Assembly: GCA_947495985.1 (NCBI GenBank)
Contig: CANMBD010000004.1
Location: forward strand, 186,001 to 250,000
Length of the DNA: 64,000 bases
From: an uncultured Sphingomonadaceae bacterium
GTDB taxonomy: Bacteria; Pseudomonadota; Alphaproteobacteria; Sphingomonadales; Sphingomonadaceae
Direction: 5' to 3'
Shown: positions 25,882 to 34,327 of the stretch, piece by piece
Numbering within the stretch: position 1 is the first letter of the stretch
How the letters are laid out: the number at the start of each line of letters is the position of its first letter
Translations under genes and position numbers: made by a program
Notes under the pieces: model-generated
What the model saw: the letters and a program-made list of their open reading frames with translations, nothing else
Told to the model about the DNA's origin: nothing
Database searches by the model: none

Positions 25882-26906
25882 AAGGTCGCTCTTTTTTGTG
25901 TTATATTTGTGGAAGATGCAGTGCGAGTGCCGGTGTGAATTTGTGAAAGGCCGGATTTGCGCCCCACCCATATTTTGACTGTCAGTTCGCCGCCATCCAG
26001 CGTTCTGCTTTGCACCATATCAATCTGAGAATCTGCGAACCAGCGTTTCATGCTGTCATCGGAAAAGCCAAGCCGTGCATGTGCATGGGCGGACCGCAGC
26101 TCTTCACGGTCATGCGGTGCAAAATCCGCGATCATGACCGTTCCTCCATGACGCAGCACTCTCGAAACTTCTGCCAGAGCAGCTTCTGGATGCTGTGCAT
26201 AATGTAGAACTTGATGCAATAGGACGCTGTCCACCTGATTGTCTTCAATTGGCAGGTTGTTAAAATCGCCAATTTTCAGTTCAATTTTGCTCGCCAGTTC
26301 CGCCTGATCGGCTTTATCACCCAATATCTTCGCCCGCGCCAGCCGCAACATTTCAGGGCTTTTGTCGAGAGCTGTGACTTTTTCGGAATTTGGTCCGAAA
26401 AGCTCAACCATCCTTCCTGTACCTGTACCGATGTCGAGCATATGCCCCAGATTGATATCTTTGAGCAAGGCGAGCATGGCCTGTTCCACATCGTCTTCGG
26501 GCAGGTGCAGTGATCGGATGGCATCCCATTCTTCAGCATGAGCCTCAAAATAACGTTCCGCCATTTCAGCTCGCGCTTTGCGGACGAGGGACAATTGCGC
26601 TTGATCACTAAGGGCCTGTTCTGACGTTACGACATTTTTCGCGCGAAAAAGGCGGCGCAGGACGTCGAGCTCGGGGGCCTGTCCAGGCCGAAGAAAAACC
26701 CAGCTTCCTTCCTTTCGGCGCTCTGCCAGGCCCGCTTCATCCAAAATCCGGATATGGCGAGAAATGCGAGGCTGGCTTTGCTCTAGGATTTGCGCGAGCT
26801 CGCCAACTGCAAGCTCCATCTTGAGCAACAATAGCATGATTCGAATCCGTGTGGGGTCAGCCAATGCTCTAAATATGGTCAGAATCTCGTTCATTGAGAT
26901 AGTCAT
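25878..26906 (-). CDS. ArsR-type regulator fused to a SAM methyltransferase domain
   Basis: A 342-residue two-domain protein. Residues 1-95 form an ArsR winged helix (IFRALADPTRIRIMLLLL, then ILEQSQPRISRHIRILDEAG and a wing). Residues about 140-300 are a class I methyltransferase fold with MLDIGTGTGRMVELFG, IELKIGDFNNLP and HGGTVMIADFAPHD. It is first in an operon with metF and the two metH genes, so it probably senses S-adenosylmethionine or S-adenosylhomocysteine and controls methyl metabolism, as described for the ArsR-type regulator SahR. That role is inference. The start is ATG 26906, inside a palindrome; ATG 26894 is an alternative. Confidence 0.9.
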   Translation of the reverse strand: MTISMNEILTIFRALADPTRIRIMLLLLKMELAVGELAQILEQSQPRISRHIRILDEAGLAERRKEGSWVFLRPGQAPELDVLRRLFRAKNVVTSEQALSDQAQLSLVRKARAEMAERYFEAHAEEWDAIRSLHLPEDDVEQAMLALLKDINLGHMLDIGTGTGRMVELFGPNSEKVTALDKSPEMLRLARAKILGDKADQAELASKIELKIGDFNNLPIEDNQVDSVLLHQVLHYAQHPEAALAEVSRVLRHGGTVMIADFAPHDREELRSAHAHARLGFSDDSMKRWFADSQIDMVQSRTLDGGELTVKIWVGRKSGLSQIHTGTRTASSTNITQKRATL

Positions 26907-26925
26907 ATAAAGAATTCTTTATATG
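26904..26925. promoter_or_regulatory. 22-bp perfect palindrome, probable operator of the methionine operon
   Basis: The half-site CATATAAAGAA (26904-26914) is followed directly by its exact complement (26915-26925). It covers the first ATG of the ArsR-methyltransferase gene. A dimeric ArsR-type protein bound there would block both transcription and the leader, so autoregulation of the whole arsR-metF-metH operon is likely. Symmetry is seen and the binding protein is inferred. Confidence 0.75.
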
Positions 26926-27126
26926 CAGTCAATCTAATAGATTTCTCAGGCCTTGATTCACAATTTCCTGAATTGTCAGGAAAAAAAACCTGCGAGAAGA
27001 GAGGCTAAGGATGTTCATTATTGCTATCCCTTTTTCAACTCGTTAATGAGGCGCTTCGTAAGCAGATCAAGGGAGTATTTCATCTGCTTGCGTGGTTTTT
27101 TGAGGAAAAAGTAAAGGGTTTACCCA

Positions 27127-27486
27127 ATGAAAAAAGTTACAACATCAATCGCACTTGCTGCTGCGTTTGGCCTGGCTGCATGTTCCGGCGCTGCTGACAA
27201 TGCAGAAGCTGGTGCTGAAGAAGCCGTAGAAGGCACAGAAGCAACTGCTGAAGAAGCTGCTGATGACGCCATGGATGCTGCTGAAGGTTCCGCAGACGCC
27301 ATGGGCGAAGCTGCTGCTGAAGCGACCGAAGAAGCTGGCGATGCCGCTGAAGGTGCTGCTGAAGAAGCTACGGACGCCGCTGACGAAGCTGCTGGCGTTG
27401 CCGACAAGGCTGCCGACGTTGCTAAAGATGCTGCAGGCAAGATGATCGACAAAGGTGCTGATGCTGCGAAAAAAGCAGTCGAATAA
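27127..27486 (+). CDS. Ala/Glu-rich helical lipoprotein
   Basis: A 119-residue small lipoprotein: the signal ends LAACSG (Cys at about residue 19). Nearly all of the rest is Ala, Glu and Asp in a repeating pattern (AEEAADDAMDAAEG, AAEATEEAGDAAEG, AAEEATDAADEAAG), becoming Lys-rich at the end (DKAADVAKDAAGKMIDKGADAAKKAVE). The 11-residue-like periodicity is that of LEA-type amphipathic helices. It is probably anchored to a membrane and extends as a helix in the periplasm; the function is unknown. The leader has AAAGGG, and a strong terminator follows. A codon-rich antisense frame over the same bases is an artefact. Confidence 0.85.
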   Translation: MKKVTTSIALAAAFGLAACSGAADNAEAGAEEAVEGTEATAEEAADDAMDAAEGSADAMGEAAAEATEEAGDAAEGAAEEATDAADEAAGVADKAADVAKDAAGKMIDKGADAAKKAVE

Positions 27487-27506
27487 GCCGCTTTTGGCAT
27501 GAATTG

Positions 27507-27540
27507 AAAAAGGGCTGCCTTTTGAGCGGCCCTTTTTTTT
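27507..27540 (+). terminator. intrinsic terminator after the Ala/Glu-rich lipoprotein gene
   Basis: An 11-bp stem including one G-T pair (27508-27518 with 27526-27536) and a run of eight T. A terminator this strong fits a single, highly expressed small gene. Confidence 0.88.
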
Positions 27541-27605
27541 GGGCTAAGAAGACGATATCTTGGTTATCCGGTTTGCAGATACCTCATTGAGAAAAAAGGA
27601 ACCAT

Positions 27606-27797
27606 ATGATGAAGACTCGATATTGCGGCTTTTTAGGTTTCCTGCTCGTGGCGTCATGCGGGCCCGCCCAGAATGATCCGGGTCCTGGCGGAGTAACGGT
27701 CGGGGAAGCAGAAGCATTAGATGCCGCTGCTGAAATGCTCGATGAACGAAATATGTCCTCTGAAGACGAATCAGGAGCTGCCGAAACAGCCCAATAA
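27606..27797 (+). CDS. small unknown lipoprotein
   Basis: A 63-residue protein with a lipoprotein signal (LLVASCGPAQ, Cys at about residue 18) and a short acidic mature part (GGVTVGEAEALDAAAEMLDE). AAGGA lies five bases upstream of the ATG. The GGVTVGEAEAL block reads like a conserved motif, though I cannot name a family. It converges with the serine hydrolase gene, with 16 bases between stops. Confidence 0.72.
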   Translation: MMKTRYCGFLGFLLVASCGPAQNDPGPGGVTVGEAEALDAAAEMLDERNMSSEDESGAAETAQ

Positions 27798-27813
27798 TAC
27801 CGGAATTTGCCTT

Positions 27814-28911
27814 CTATCGCCTGTGATAGCTGGCAACGGCCCGGGTCACGGCTTGCATCATCCGCATACGTTCAGGAATAGGAGCAGTGGTGTCGCCCAA
27901 CATCACGGCGACTGCATAGCGGCTACCATCGGGTGCGGTCATAATGCCTACATCGTTGTAACCCGTTGAAGTACCGCCCAAAACTTGACCGGTACCAGTT
28001 TTGTGCAGAAATTCCCAATCGGATGGAACACCGGCCTTCAGGCGTTTTGGGCCACTGCGTGTGCGTTTCAATATGGATTGCAGCAATTGCGTTGAGTTTG
28101 CTGACAGTAGTTTTCCACGTGCGAGCTGGTCCAATGCATTAACGATCGCATCAGGGCTAGCTCCGTCAATAGGATCGGCAAGATAGTCTGCTAGAGCTCG
28201 TCTGCGTGTTTCTATCGGCAGATTTGCCCGAGCCGTATAAAATTTACGGCCCTGCGACAGACTTTGATCCCATTTGAGGCCAGCGATTTGGCTTTGCATT
28301 AACCGTTCGCCAGGACCGAATTTGATCTTACCAAGCCGGCTACGGCGAATGAAATCGTTTACAGCCTGTGGACCACCGGCATGGCGCAGCAATGCATCAT
28401 TCGCAGTATTGTCACTATAAGCCAAAGCCCTTTCCAACAGGGTGTAAACGCTTTTGACAACAGCGCCCTCGCGCTTCACCTCGGCAGCAAGTGGCTGGTA
28501 GAATAATGTCAGGTCATCCGGACCTATACGAATAGAATCGGACAACGAGATTCGGCCCTGGTCGACTTTGTCGAGCACGGTCATGGCGACCCATAGTTTC
28601 GAAACGCTTTGCTGCGGGAAATTCTGATCTGCCCGGTGGCCGATGCTCCAACCGCCATCAATGCTTTTAATTGCGATCCCCGTTTTGCCGGGAAACGTGC
28701 GCCATAGTTCCGCTATTTGTCGTTCCAGTGCTGGACTGGGCCGGTTACGTGAGGGTACCGCTTTTTCCCGCTGGGGTGGAGGAGGATTATAACGCGGGGA
28801 AGGATTTTCCGCGCGTTGATTGGGTGTTACCGGTCGGCCCTGAGACGGGGCAACGCATGCTGTCAGGATACTGACACAAATTACTACGATCAGCGTGCGA
28901 AAATAAATCAT
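27814..28911 (-). CDS. class A beta-lactamase-like serine hydrolase (lipoprotein)
   Basis: A 365-residue penicillin-recognising fold protein. The signal ends LTACVAP, so it is probably a lipoprotein, and a Pro-rich linker (about residues 28-60) leads to the domain. Active-site motifs: SVSK at 102-105, SDN at 166-168 and KTG at 304-306. The omega-loop ExxLN of true class A beta-lactamases is not evident; the equivalent region reads PIETRRRALADYL. Hydrolysis of beta-lactams is therefore uncertain, and a peptidoglycan-related or other hydrolase is possible. It stands alone on the minus strand. Confidence 0.82.
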   Translation of the reverse strand: MIYFRTLIVVICVSILTACVAPSQGRPVTPNQRAENPSPRYNPPPPQREKAVPSRNRPSPALERQIAELWRTFPGKTGIAIKSIDGGWSIGHRADQNFPQQSVSKLWVAMTVLDKVDQGRISLSDSIRIGPDDLTLFYQPLAAEVKREGAVVKSVYTLLERALAYSDNTANDALLRHAGGPQAVNDFIRRSRLGKIKFGPGERLMQSQIAGLKWDQSLSQGRKFYTARANLPIETRRRALADYLADPIDGASPDAIVNALDQLARGKLLSANSTQLLQSILKRTRSGPKRLKAGVPSDWEFLHKTGTGQVLGGTSTGYNDVGIMTAPDGSRYAVAVMLGDTTAPIPERMRMMQAVTRAVASYHRR

Positions 28912-29067
28912 ACAAATAAATCATTCCCTGTTTCGAATGACAGCAATCAAACACAGGATGCTGCCATCGAATGCAAACTATAGTTACTACGTAAGCATCA
29001 TTCCCTGAACAGAGGCAAAACCGACCTTTGCGATGAACGATTCTGGACGTGCGACCAACTGCAGATA

Positions 29068-30294
29068 TTACTTCTTTACCCCGAAATTCAGACGCCGGGT
29101 TACAGTGTAATCCAATATGTTCACTACAAAGTAAGATAAAGTCCAGCGCAACCGATTGAGTACCCCCTTGCGGGCTTTGTGCAATTTGGTGGAAATCGGC
29201 AAGGTGTCGGTGCACATCTCATCAACCAGCAAACGCATGTGGTTGGCAAAGACTTGATCCTCGATCCGTACCATCAGTTCGACATTGATGAAGAGGCTGC
29301 GAAGGTCAAAATTGGCAGAACCGATATAGACTGCATTATCGATGATCACCAACTTCGCATGAAGCCGTTTGGGCTGATATTCGAAAATCTGAACGCCTCT
29401 TTTCAGCAAGTAGCCATAGAGCAGGCGGCTCGCCCCGATTGTCGCAGCATTGTCGGTTTTTCCAGGTAGAATGAGGCGATCCTTGCCGCCGCGCTTGGAA
29501 AGGCGGGCAATTCGTCGCAGCAACCCTTGGCCAGGCGAAAAATATGCGCTGATAAGATCAAGTCGCTGGCCGCGCTCGAGATCCTTTTTTATCGCCCGCG
29601 CCCAGCGGCTAAGACGATTGCTTGGGCCACCAAGCAGCCAGCGAAAATTGCCATCACCCGCATCCCACTGGCGGACCATTTTTTGCAGCAACCTGATATT
29701 GCCGTTATTGCTATGCACCCAATCTGACAGCAGGCTGTAATAATCCGCCAGCTTGATGACTTCTGGACCTTCAATGATGACACCAAGATCAACCCAGCTT
29801 GTTTCGTCATGTTCCTTGTCTTCGTCGGCCGGGTGTTGATCGAAATACTGATCGGCAATGTTGAAGCCGCCAACCAGAGCAAGGCGGTCATCGGCGATCA
29901 ACATTTTCTGGTGATTGCGAACAAAATAGCTGGTCGAAAATCGCGGACTGAAAATCGCAAAACTTCCGCCTGCTTGCTCAAGCGGATCGAAAAACCCCCT
30001 GGGCGCGCCGTTGGAACCAAAACTGTCGACCATCAACTCCACTTTGACACCGCGATTGCAGGCATCGACAAGGCCATTGAGAACGATCTTGCCGACATCA
30101 TCGCCCTCGAACATATAGAAAAATAGCTTCAGCTTGTGGCTTGCCTTTTCGATAAGGCTGATCACCGCCTGCAAACGATCTTCTGGAAGATAAACCGGCT
30201 TTAATCTGCTGCCGCCGACGTCAAACCATTCACTATTGTCAAAAATACGCGCAGTACTATTGTCCGGGACCGGATGGGTTGCAGGGGTATCCAT
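29068..30294 (-). CDS. phospholipase D family protein, cardiolipin synthase-like
   Basis: A 408-residue protein with two HKD motifs: HQKMLIADDRLALVGGFNIAD and HAKLVIIDNAVYIGSANFDLRS, each HxKxxxxD. This is the arrangement of bacterial cardiolipin synthases, which join two phosphatidylglycerol molecules. It lacks the two N-terminal membrane helices of ClsA, so it is more like the soluble ClsB/C group. The C-terminal 40 residues are basic and may touch the membrane. The start is ATG 30294. It is a single gene, divergent from rpoZ. Confidence 0.87.
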   Translation of the reverse strand: MDTPATHPVPDNSTARIFDNSEWFDVGGSRLKPVYLPEDRLQAVISLIEKASHKLKLFFYMFEGDDVGKIVLNGLVDACNRGVKVELMVDSFGSNGAPRGFFDPLEQAGGSFAIFSPRFSTSYFVRNHQKMLIADDRLALVGGFNIADQYFDQHPADEDKEHDETSWVDLGVIIEGPEVIKLADYYSLLSDWVHSNNGNIRLLQKMVRQWDAGDGNFRWLLGGPSNRLSRWARAIKKDLERGQRLDLISAYFSPGQGLLRRIARLSKRGGKDRLILPGKTDNAATIGASRLLYGYLLKRGVQIFEYQPKRLHAKLVIIDNAVYIGSANFDLRSLFINVELMVRIEDQVFANHMRLLVDEMCTDTLPISTKLHKARKGVLNRLRWTLSYFVVNILDYTVTRRLNFGVKK

Positions 30295-30370
30295 GATTTG
30301 CGCATAGATTATTCGCCCTGAACCGACAATTGCTTAACCCCCCAGCGCGCCGGTCAGCCTATCCAATTTG

Positions 30371-30398
30371 TTGACAAAAGCGGGCGCAAACCTTAGAT
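30371..30398 (+). promoter_or_regulatory. rpoZ promoter (sigma-70 type)
   Basis: TTGACA at 30371-30376 and TTAGAT at 30393-30398 are separated by 16 bases, about 45 bases before the rpoZ start at 30441. This is the clearest housekeeping promoter in the window. Confidence 0.7.
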
Positions 30399-30440
30399 GC
30401 GGGGCTCTTTTCATGAATTTTAGAGAATCAGGAGCGCCTT

Positions 30441-30788
30441 ATGGCTCGCGTTACCGTTGAAGATTGCGTTGATAAAGTCACCAATCGGTTTGATTTGGTC
30501 CTATTTGCAGCGCAGCGTGCACGCGAGATTTCTGGCGGTGCTGAACTGACAATCGATCGCGACCGTGATAAAAATCCGGTTGTTTCGCTGCGTGAAATTG
30601 CAGAAGAGACGATCAAGCCGAAGGATCTGGAAGAAAGCCTCGTCCAGTCGCTTCAGAAGGTGCAGATTGATGATGATGATACACCGGATGAGATTGGTTC
30701 GATCAGCCAGTCTGCCGAGGCGTTGCGCCTTACCGCTGCTGCTCCGCCACGGAGTGCTGGCGTATCAAATGAATATGGCCGTCGCTGA
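30441..30788 (+). CDS. rpoZ: RNA polymerase omega subunit
   Basis: A 115-residue omega subunit that helps assemble the polymerase beta' subunit. The core motif [20 protein letters not shown] followed by [16 protein letters not shown] is diagnostic, and [13 protein letters not shown] follows. The C-terminal 45 residues are acidic then Ala-rich and vary among alphaproteobacteria. It has its own promoter. In many relatives the next gene is relA/spoT; here a hydroxylase gene converges eight bases after the stop. Confidence 0.96.
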   Translation: MARVTVEDCVDKVTNRFDLVLFAAQRAREISGGAELTIDRDRDKNPVVSLREIAEETIKPKDLEESLVQSLQKVQIDDDDTPDEIGSISQSAEALRLTAAAPPRSAGVSNEYGRR

Positions 30789-30796
30789 TAGCCATA

Positions 30797-31663
30797 TTAG
30801 TCTGATTTAAAAACCGGGCGGCGCTCTTCGACGGAGTTGCCGCCTGTTTTTATTTTGACACCCCTGTTCCCCGAAAACGGTATCAGCAGGCTCCAGACCA
30901 GCTTGTCTGGCTTGCTGTCCTGATATTCGGACAGGCCAATGGTCATATCATCGTGCCCCTTTTCCGGCTGCGCGATATAGGTTCCGAACATGCGGTCCCA
31001 GATCGTCAGGAAGAAACCATAATTGCTGTTGGTCTCCCCCTCGATGACCGAATGATGCACGCGGTGCATGTCTGGGGTCACGATGAACAGTCGCAGCAAC
31101 CGGTCAAAGCCAAGTGGCAGTCTTACATTGGCATGATTGAACATCGAAGCGGCGTTCAGCACGACCTCGAACAGGAATACGGCGAAAGCGGCTGGCCCGA
31201 TCAACGCAATACAGAGTAGTTTATAGGCCATGGACAAGACGGCTTCTACAGGATGAAACCGTGCGCCACTGGTTACATCAAGGTCGCGGTCAGCATGATG
31301 AACTTTGTGAACGCGCCAAAAGATCGGGACTTTGTGGAATGCGACATGCTGGGCATAGATGAGCATGTCGAGCAGCAGGAAGGCGATGATAATCTCAATC
31401 CAGAAGGGTAGATCGACCATCGCTAGTAGTCCCCAACCGCGCGCGTCGGCATAGTGAGCCATCCCCACCGCCAATATCGGCATGATCAGACGCAGGGCGA
31501 ACGTATTGATAATGACCAGCGATATGTTGGTGAACCAGCGCATGCCTTTGGCCGCGACGCGCGTTTTGCGCGGCATTGCAATTTCAAGCAGGGCCATGAT
31601 CAGGAATATGCCGGCAAAGGCGCTTAGCCGGATGATAGCTTCATATTGTTCAACAAAGAGCAT
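30797..31663 (-). CDS. sterol desaturase/fatty acid hydroxylase family protein
   Basis: A 288-residue membrane di-iron oxygenase-like protein with about four helices. The histidine clusters of the family are present: HVAFHKVPIFWRVHKVHHAD, then FNHANV and HRVHHSVIEG. These bind two irons and hydroxylate or desaturate lipids; in sphingomonads candidates include carotenoid, hopanoid or fatty acid substrates, but the substrate cannot be told here. No ribosome site of note precedes ATG 31663. It is transcribed toward rpoZ. Confidence 0.85.
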   Translation of the reverse strand: MLFVEQYEAIIRLSAFAGIFLIMALLEIAMPRKTRVAAKGMRWFTNISLVIINTFALRLIMPILAVGMAHYADARGWGLLAMVDLPFWIEIIIAFLLLDMLIYAQHVAFHKVPIFWRVHKVHHADRDLDVTSGARFHPVEAVLSMAYKLLCIALIGPAAFAVFLFEVVLNAASMFNHANVRLPLGFDRLLRLFIVTPDMHRVHHSVIEGETNSNYGFFLTIWDRMFGTYIAQPEKGHDDMTIGLSEYQDSKPDKLVWSLLIPFSGNRGVKIKTGGNSVEERRPVFKSD

Positions 31664-31765
31664 ATGCTTTTGTTGCAGTTAACACAAAAGAGCGCAAGGC
31701 GGTGCCTGTAAACATTCAAGCATCATATCCGGCTGATGCCCGATCCACTGCCTAAATTATTCAGG

Positions 31766-32014
31766 TCAATCATCCGTCTCGTCGCTGTCTTCCGCAGACT
31801 GCTTGCGCGAACAAAAGCCATGACAGGCCTGCGCGCAATCATCACCGTCCTGTCCTTCCGGGTCCATTGGGACGGAGACAGTCCTGGTAACACCATCTGC
31901 GCCGCATATTGACAGGCTTATCATGCCACTGGCCGGTGCCAGCGGGGCAACAGCCAGCATCGCTATCGCGACCCCTGAAAGCGCGGTTGCGCAACGCTGT
32001 TTATGCTTTGTCAT
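31766..32014 (-). CDS. small Cys-rich exported protein downstream of ccoS
   Basis: An 82-residue protein whose ATG at 32014 lies 14 bases inside the end of ccoS. It has one hydrophobic segment (about residues 11-34) that could be a signal peptide or anchor. An acidic C-terminal part follows with a tight Cys/His cluster CAQACHGFCSRK plus Cys in LSICGADG. The cluster could bind copper or another metal, which would fit the neighbouring copper ATPase and oxidase assembly genes. It is the last gene of the cbb3 cluster. The family is unknown to me; the metal role is inference. Confidence 0.68.
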   Translation of the reverse strand: MTKHKQRCATALSGVAIAMLAVAPLAPASGMISLSICGADGVTRTVSVPMDPEGQDGDDCAQACHGFCSRKQSAEDSDETDD

Positions 32015-32198
32015 GATTCTTATCCATCTTGTCATCATCCTGCGCGGCCGCCGCTTGCGCTTCATCATCAATCAACACGCGCTGTGCTGCTCCATCAAGG
32101 TCTTCAAACTGTCCGTTGCGCATGGCCCAGAAGAAAAAGGCGAGGCCCGAAAGGCCCATCAACAGAGCGACGGGGATCAGGATGGCCAAGCCACTCAT
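32001..32198 (-). CDS. ccoS: cbb3 oxidase maturation protein CcoS
   Basis: A 65-residue protein with one N-terminal membrane helix (ILIPVALLMGLSGLAFFFWAM) followed by NGQFEDLDGAAQRVL, the CcoS signature. It is needed for cofactor insertion in cbb3 oxidase. Its ATG overlaps the ccoI stop (ATGA). The acidic C-terminal tail is longer than the core family. Confidence 0.93.
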   Translation of the reverse strand: MSGLAILIPVALLMGLSGLAFFFWAMRNGQFEDLDGAAQRVLIDDEAQAAAAQDDDKMDKNHDKA

Positions 32199-34327
32199 TT
32201 TGCAGCTCCGTTCAATCGCAAGGCATTGCCAACTACGATCAACGATGAAAGTGACATGGCAATTGCCGCAATCAAAGGTGTGACCATGCCGGTCAAGGCC
32301 AGCGGAACCGCCAATATGTTATAGCCAATGGCAAGAACAAAATTCTGCCGAACAATCTGCATCGTGCGCTGAGCAGTCTGAACCGCCAGCGCCACCGGCA
32401 AAAAGGAATCGCTGGTAAAAACGGCGTCCGCCGCTTGTTGTCCGACGTCGCTGGCGGAACCGGGCGCAATCGAGACATGGGCGGCGGCGAGTGCCGGGCC
32501 GTCGTTCAGGCCATCGCCAACCATCAACACCTTGTGACCGCTGGCACTGAGCTTCGAAATCAAATGCAACTTGTCCTGGGGGCTGGCGCTTGCCTGAGCC
32601 GTCAGGCCGACGGCGCGAGAAATTTTCGCAACCGAGGCTGCGTTATCGCCGGATATAATGGTTCCGGGCAGACCAAGCCGGTTCAGCCGGTCAATGGCGC
32701 TGACGGCATCGGGGCGAATATCATCCTGCAATTCTATAGCAAAATGCTCGTCGCCAATCGTCAATTGACAGGAAAGATGATCCGCTACTTTAACCGGCTT
32801 CCCGAGCGCCACTCGGATATCGTCCCAAGACGCCGACATACCCTCGCCCGGCACTTCTTCAACCGCGTCCAGATTGGCAGGGGTGATGTCGCCAGCCAGC
32901 AGCGCATTGCGGATTCCCTTGCTGACAGGGTGGCTGCTAGCCTGTGCGAGCGCAAGCGCAACCTGTTTCTGGGGTATCGAGAGATGATCGAGATTCAGCG
33001 GCACTGGGCGGCCAAGGGTCAGCGTTCCGGTCTTGTCAAACAGCACCCGGTCAGCCTCAGCCAGCCGTTCAAGGGCGCTACCATCCTTGATCATAACTCC
33101 CTTGCGCAACAGCGCACCAGACGCGACCACCTGGGCCGCGGGTACCGCCAGCCCCAAGGCACAAGGACAGGTGATGATCAGTACCGCCACCGAAATCAGC
33201 AGCGATTGATGCCAGCCGACTCCGGCAAGCATCCAGTATACAAAGGCAAGCAGGGCAAGGCTGTGCACTGCCGGCGCATAGTAGCGCGCCGCCTTGTCCG
33301 CCACCCGGACATAAAAGGATCGCTGTTGCCCGGCTTCATCCATCAACCGTGCGATGTCGGACAAGCTGGTATCTTCTCCCGCCGCCGTAATTCGCACAGT
33401 TACCGGCGCCGTCAGGTTCAACGTACCGGCAAGCACCAGATCACCTGACATTTTGTGCTGAGGTTCGCTCTCACCAGTCATCAGGGCAAAGTCAAAATTG
33501 CTGGCGCCTTTTTCAATAACGCCGTCGGCAGCGAGATTATCGCCCGCCGCGACCATCATCCGCATATCGGCGCGAAGCTCTTTGGAGGCAACCCAGCGGG
33601 TCTTGCCATCCTCATCCAATACCATCGCGCCCGGCGCGGTCTGTTTCAAGAGCGCCGATATCCCTTCACGCGCACGATCACGCATCATGCCGTCGAGCAC
33701 CCGCCCAGCGAGCAGGAAAAAGATCAGCATGACCACACTTTCAAAATAAGCATGCGCGCCGCTGGTCATGGTTTCAAACAGACTTAGCCCGGTGGCCAGG
33801 ATGATACCTATGGTGATCGGCACGTCCATATTGGTGCGGCCATAACGTAGTGCCATGAATGCAGAGCTGAAAAAAGGCCGTCCAGAATAGCCGATCACCG
33901 GTATTGCAATCAAAGCCGATATCCAGTGAAACAGATCCCGCGTCGTTCCCATCGCACCTGACCAGACACTCACCGACAACAACATGATATTCATCATGCC
34001 AAATCCGGCCACCGCGAGTGCGCGGATCAGCTTGTCCGTACCGCCTTTTTCCTCGGCCAGAGGATTATCTGCCAATATCTGTGCGTCAAAACCCAATTGC
34101 TCGATCTTGTGCTTGATGGTATCTTCACGCAAGCTCGGAAGATGGGACACTGCGACTTGTTTGGTCGAAAAATTGACCCGGGCCGACAATATGTTTTGCT
34201 CCCCGGCTAGGCCGTTTTCAATTTTGGAGATGCACCCGGCGCAGCGGATAGCGGGCACGGCAAAGCGCGAGACAATATTGTCTACGCCATCGGCCTTTGC
34301 GCCATCAAGAGGGGTAACGGCGTTCAA
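32195..34327 (-). CDS. ccoI: copper-transporting P-type ATPase CcoI/FixI, TTG start
   Basis: Copper exporter (P1B type) that supplies copper to the cbb3 oxidase. The 710-residue protein has an N-terminal metal-binding motif with Cys29 and Cys32 (IRCAGCISKIE), eight membrane helices, the transport motif CPCALGLA, the phosphorylation loop DKTGTLT and GDGLNDGPAL. The start is TTG at 34327. It overlaps the fixH stop (TTGA) and has AGGAAG four bases upstream; no ATG precedes the metal-binding motif. Confidence 0.95.
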   Translation of the reverse strand: MNAVTPLDGAKADGVDNIVSRFAVPAIRCAGCISKIENGLAGEQNILSARVNFSTKQVAVSHLPSLREDTIKHKIEQLGFDAQILADNPLAEEKGGTDKLIRALAVAGFGMMNIMLLSVSVWSGAMGTTRDLFHWISALIAIPVIGYSGRPFFSSAFMALRYGRTNMDVPITIGIILATGLSLFETMTSGAHAYFESVVMLIFFLLAGRVLDGMMRDRAREGISALLKQTAPGAMVLDEDGKTRWVASKELRADMRMMVAAGDNLAADGVIEKGASNFDFALMTGESEPQHKMSGDLVLAGTLNLTAPVTVRITAAGEDTSLSDIARLMDEAGQQRSFYVRVADKAARYYAPAVHSLALLAFVYWMLAGVGWHQSLLISVAVLIITCPCALGLAVPAAQVVASGALLRKGVMIKDGSALERLAEADRVLFDKTGTLTLGRPVPLNLDHLSIPQKQVALALAQASSHPVSKGIRNALLAGDITPANLDAVEEVPGEGMSASWDDIRVALGKPVKVADHLSCQLTIGDEHFAIELQDDIRPDAVSAIDRLNRLGLPGTIISGDNAASVAKISRAVGLTAQASASPQDKLHLISKLSASGHKVLMVGDGLNDGPALAAAHVSIAPGSASDVGQQAADAVFTSDSFLPVALAVQTAQRTMQIVRQNFVLAIGYNILAVPLALTGMVTPLIAAIAMSLSSLIVVGNALRLNGAAK

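Noticed and set aside
27120..27500. A 126-codon Ser/Ala-rich frame on the minus strand
   Set aside because: It is the reverse complement of the repetitive Ala/Glu codons of the plus-strand lipoprotein; the plus strand has the lipobox and terminator.
32435..33448. A 337-codon plus-strand frame within ccoI
   Set aside because: It is antisense to the P-type ATPase motifs, which are unambiguous on the minus strand.
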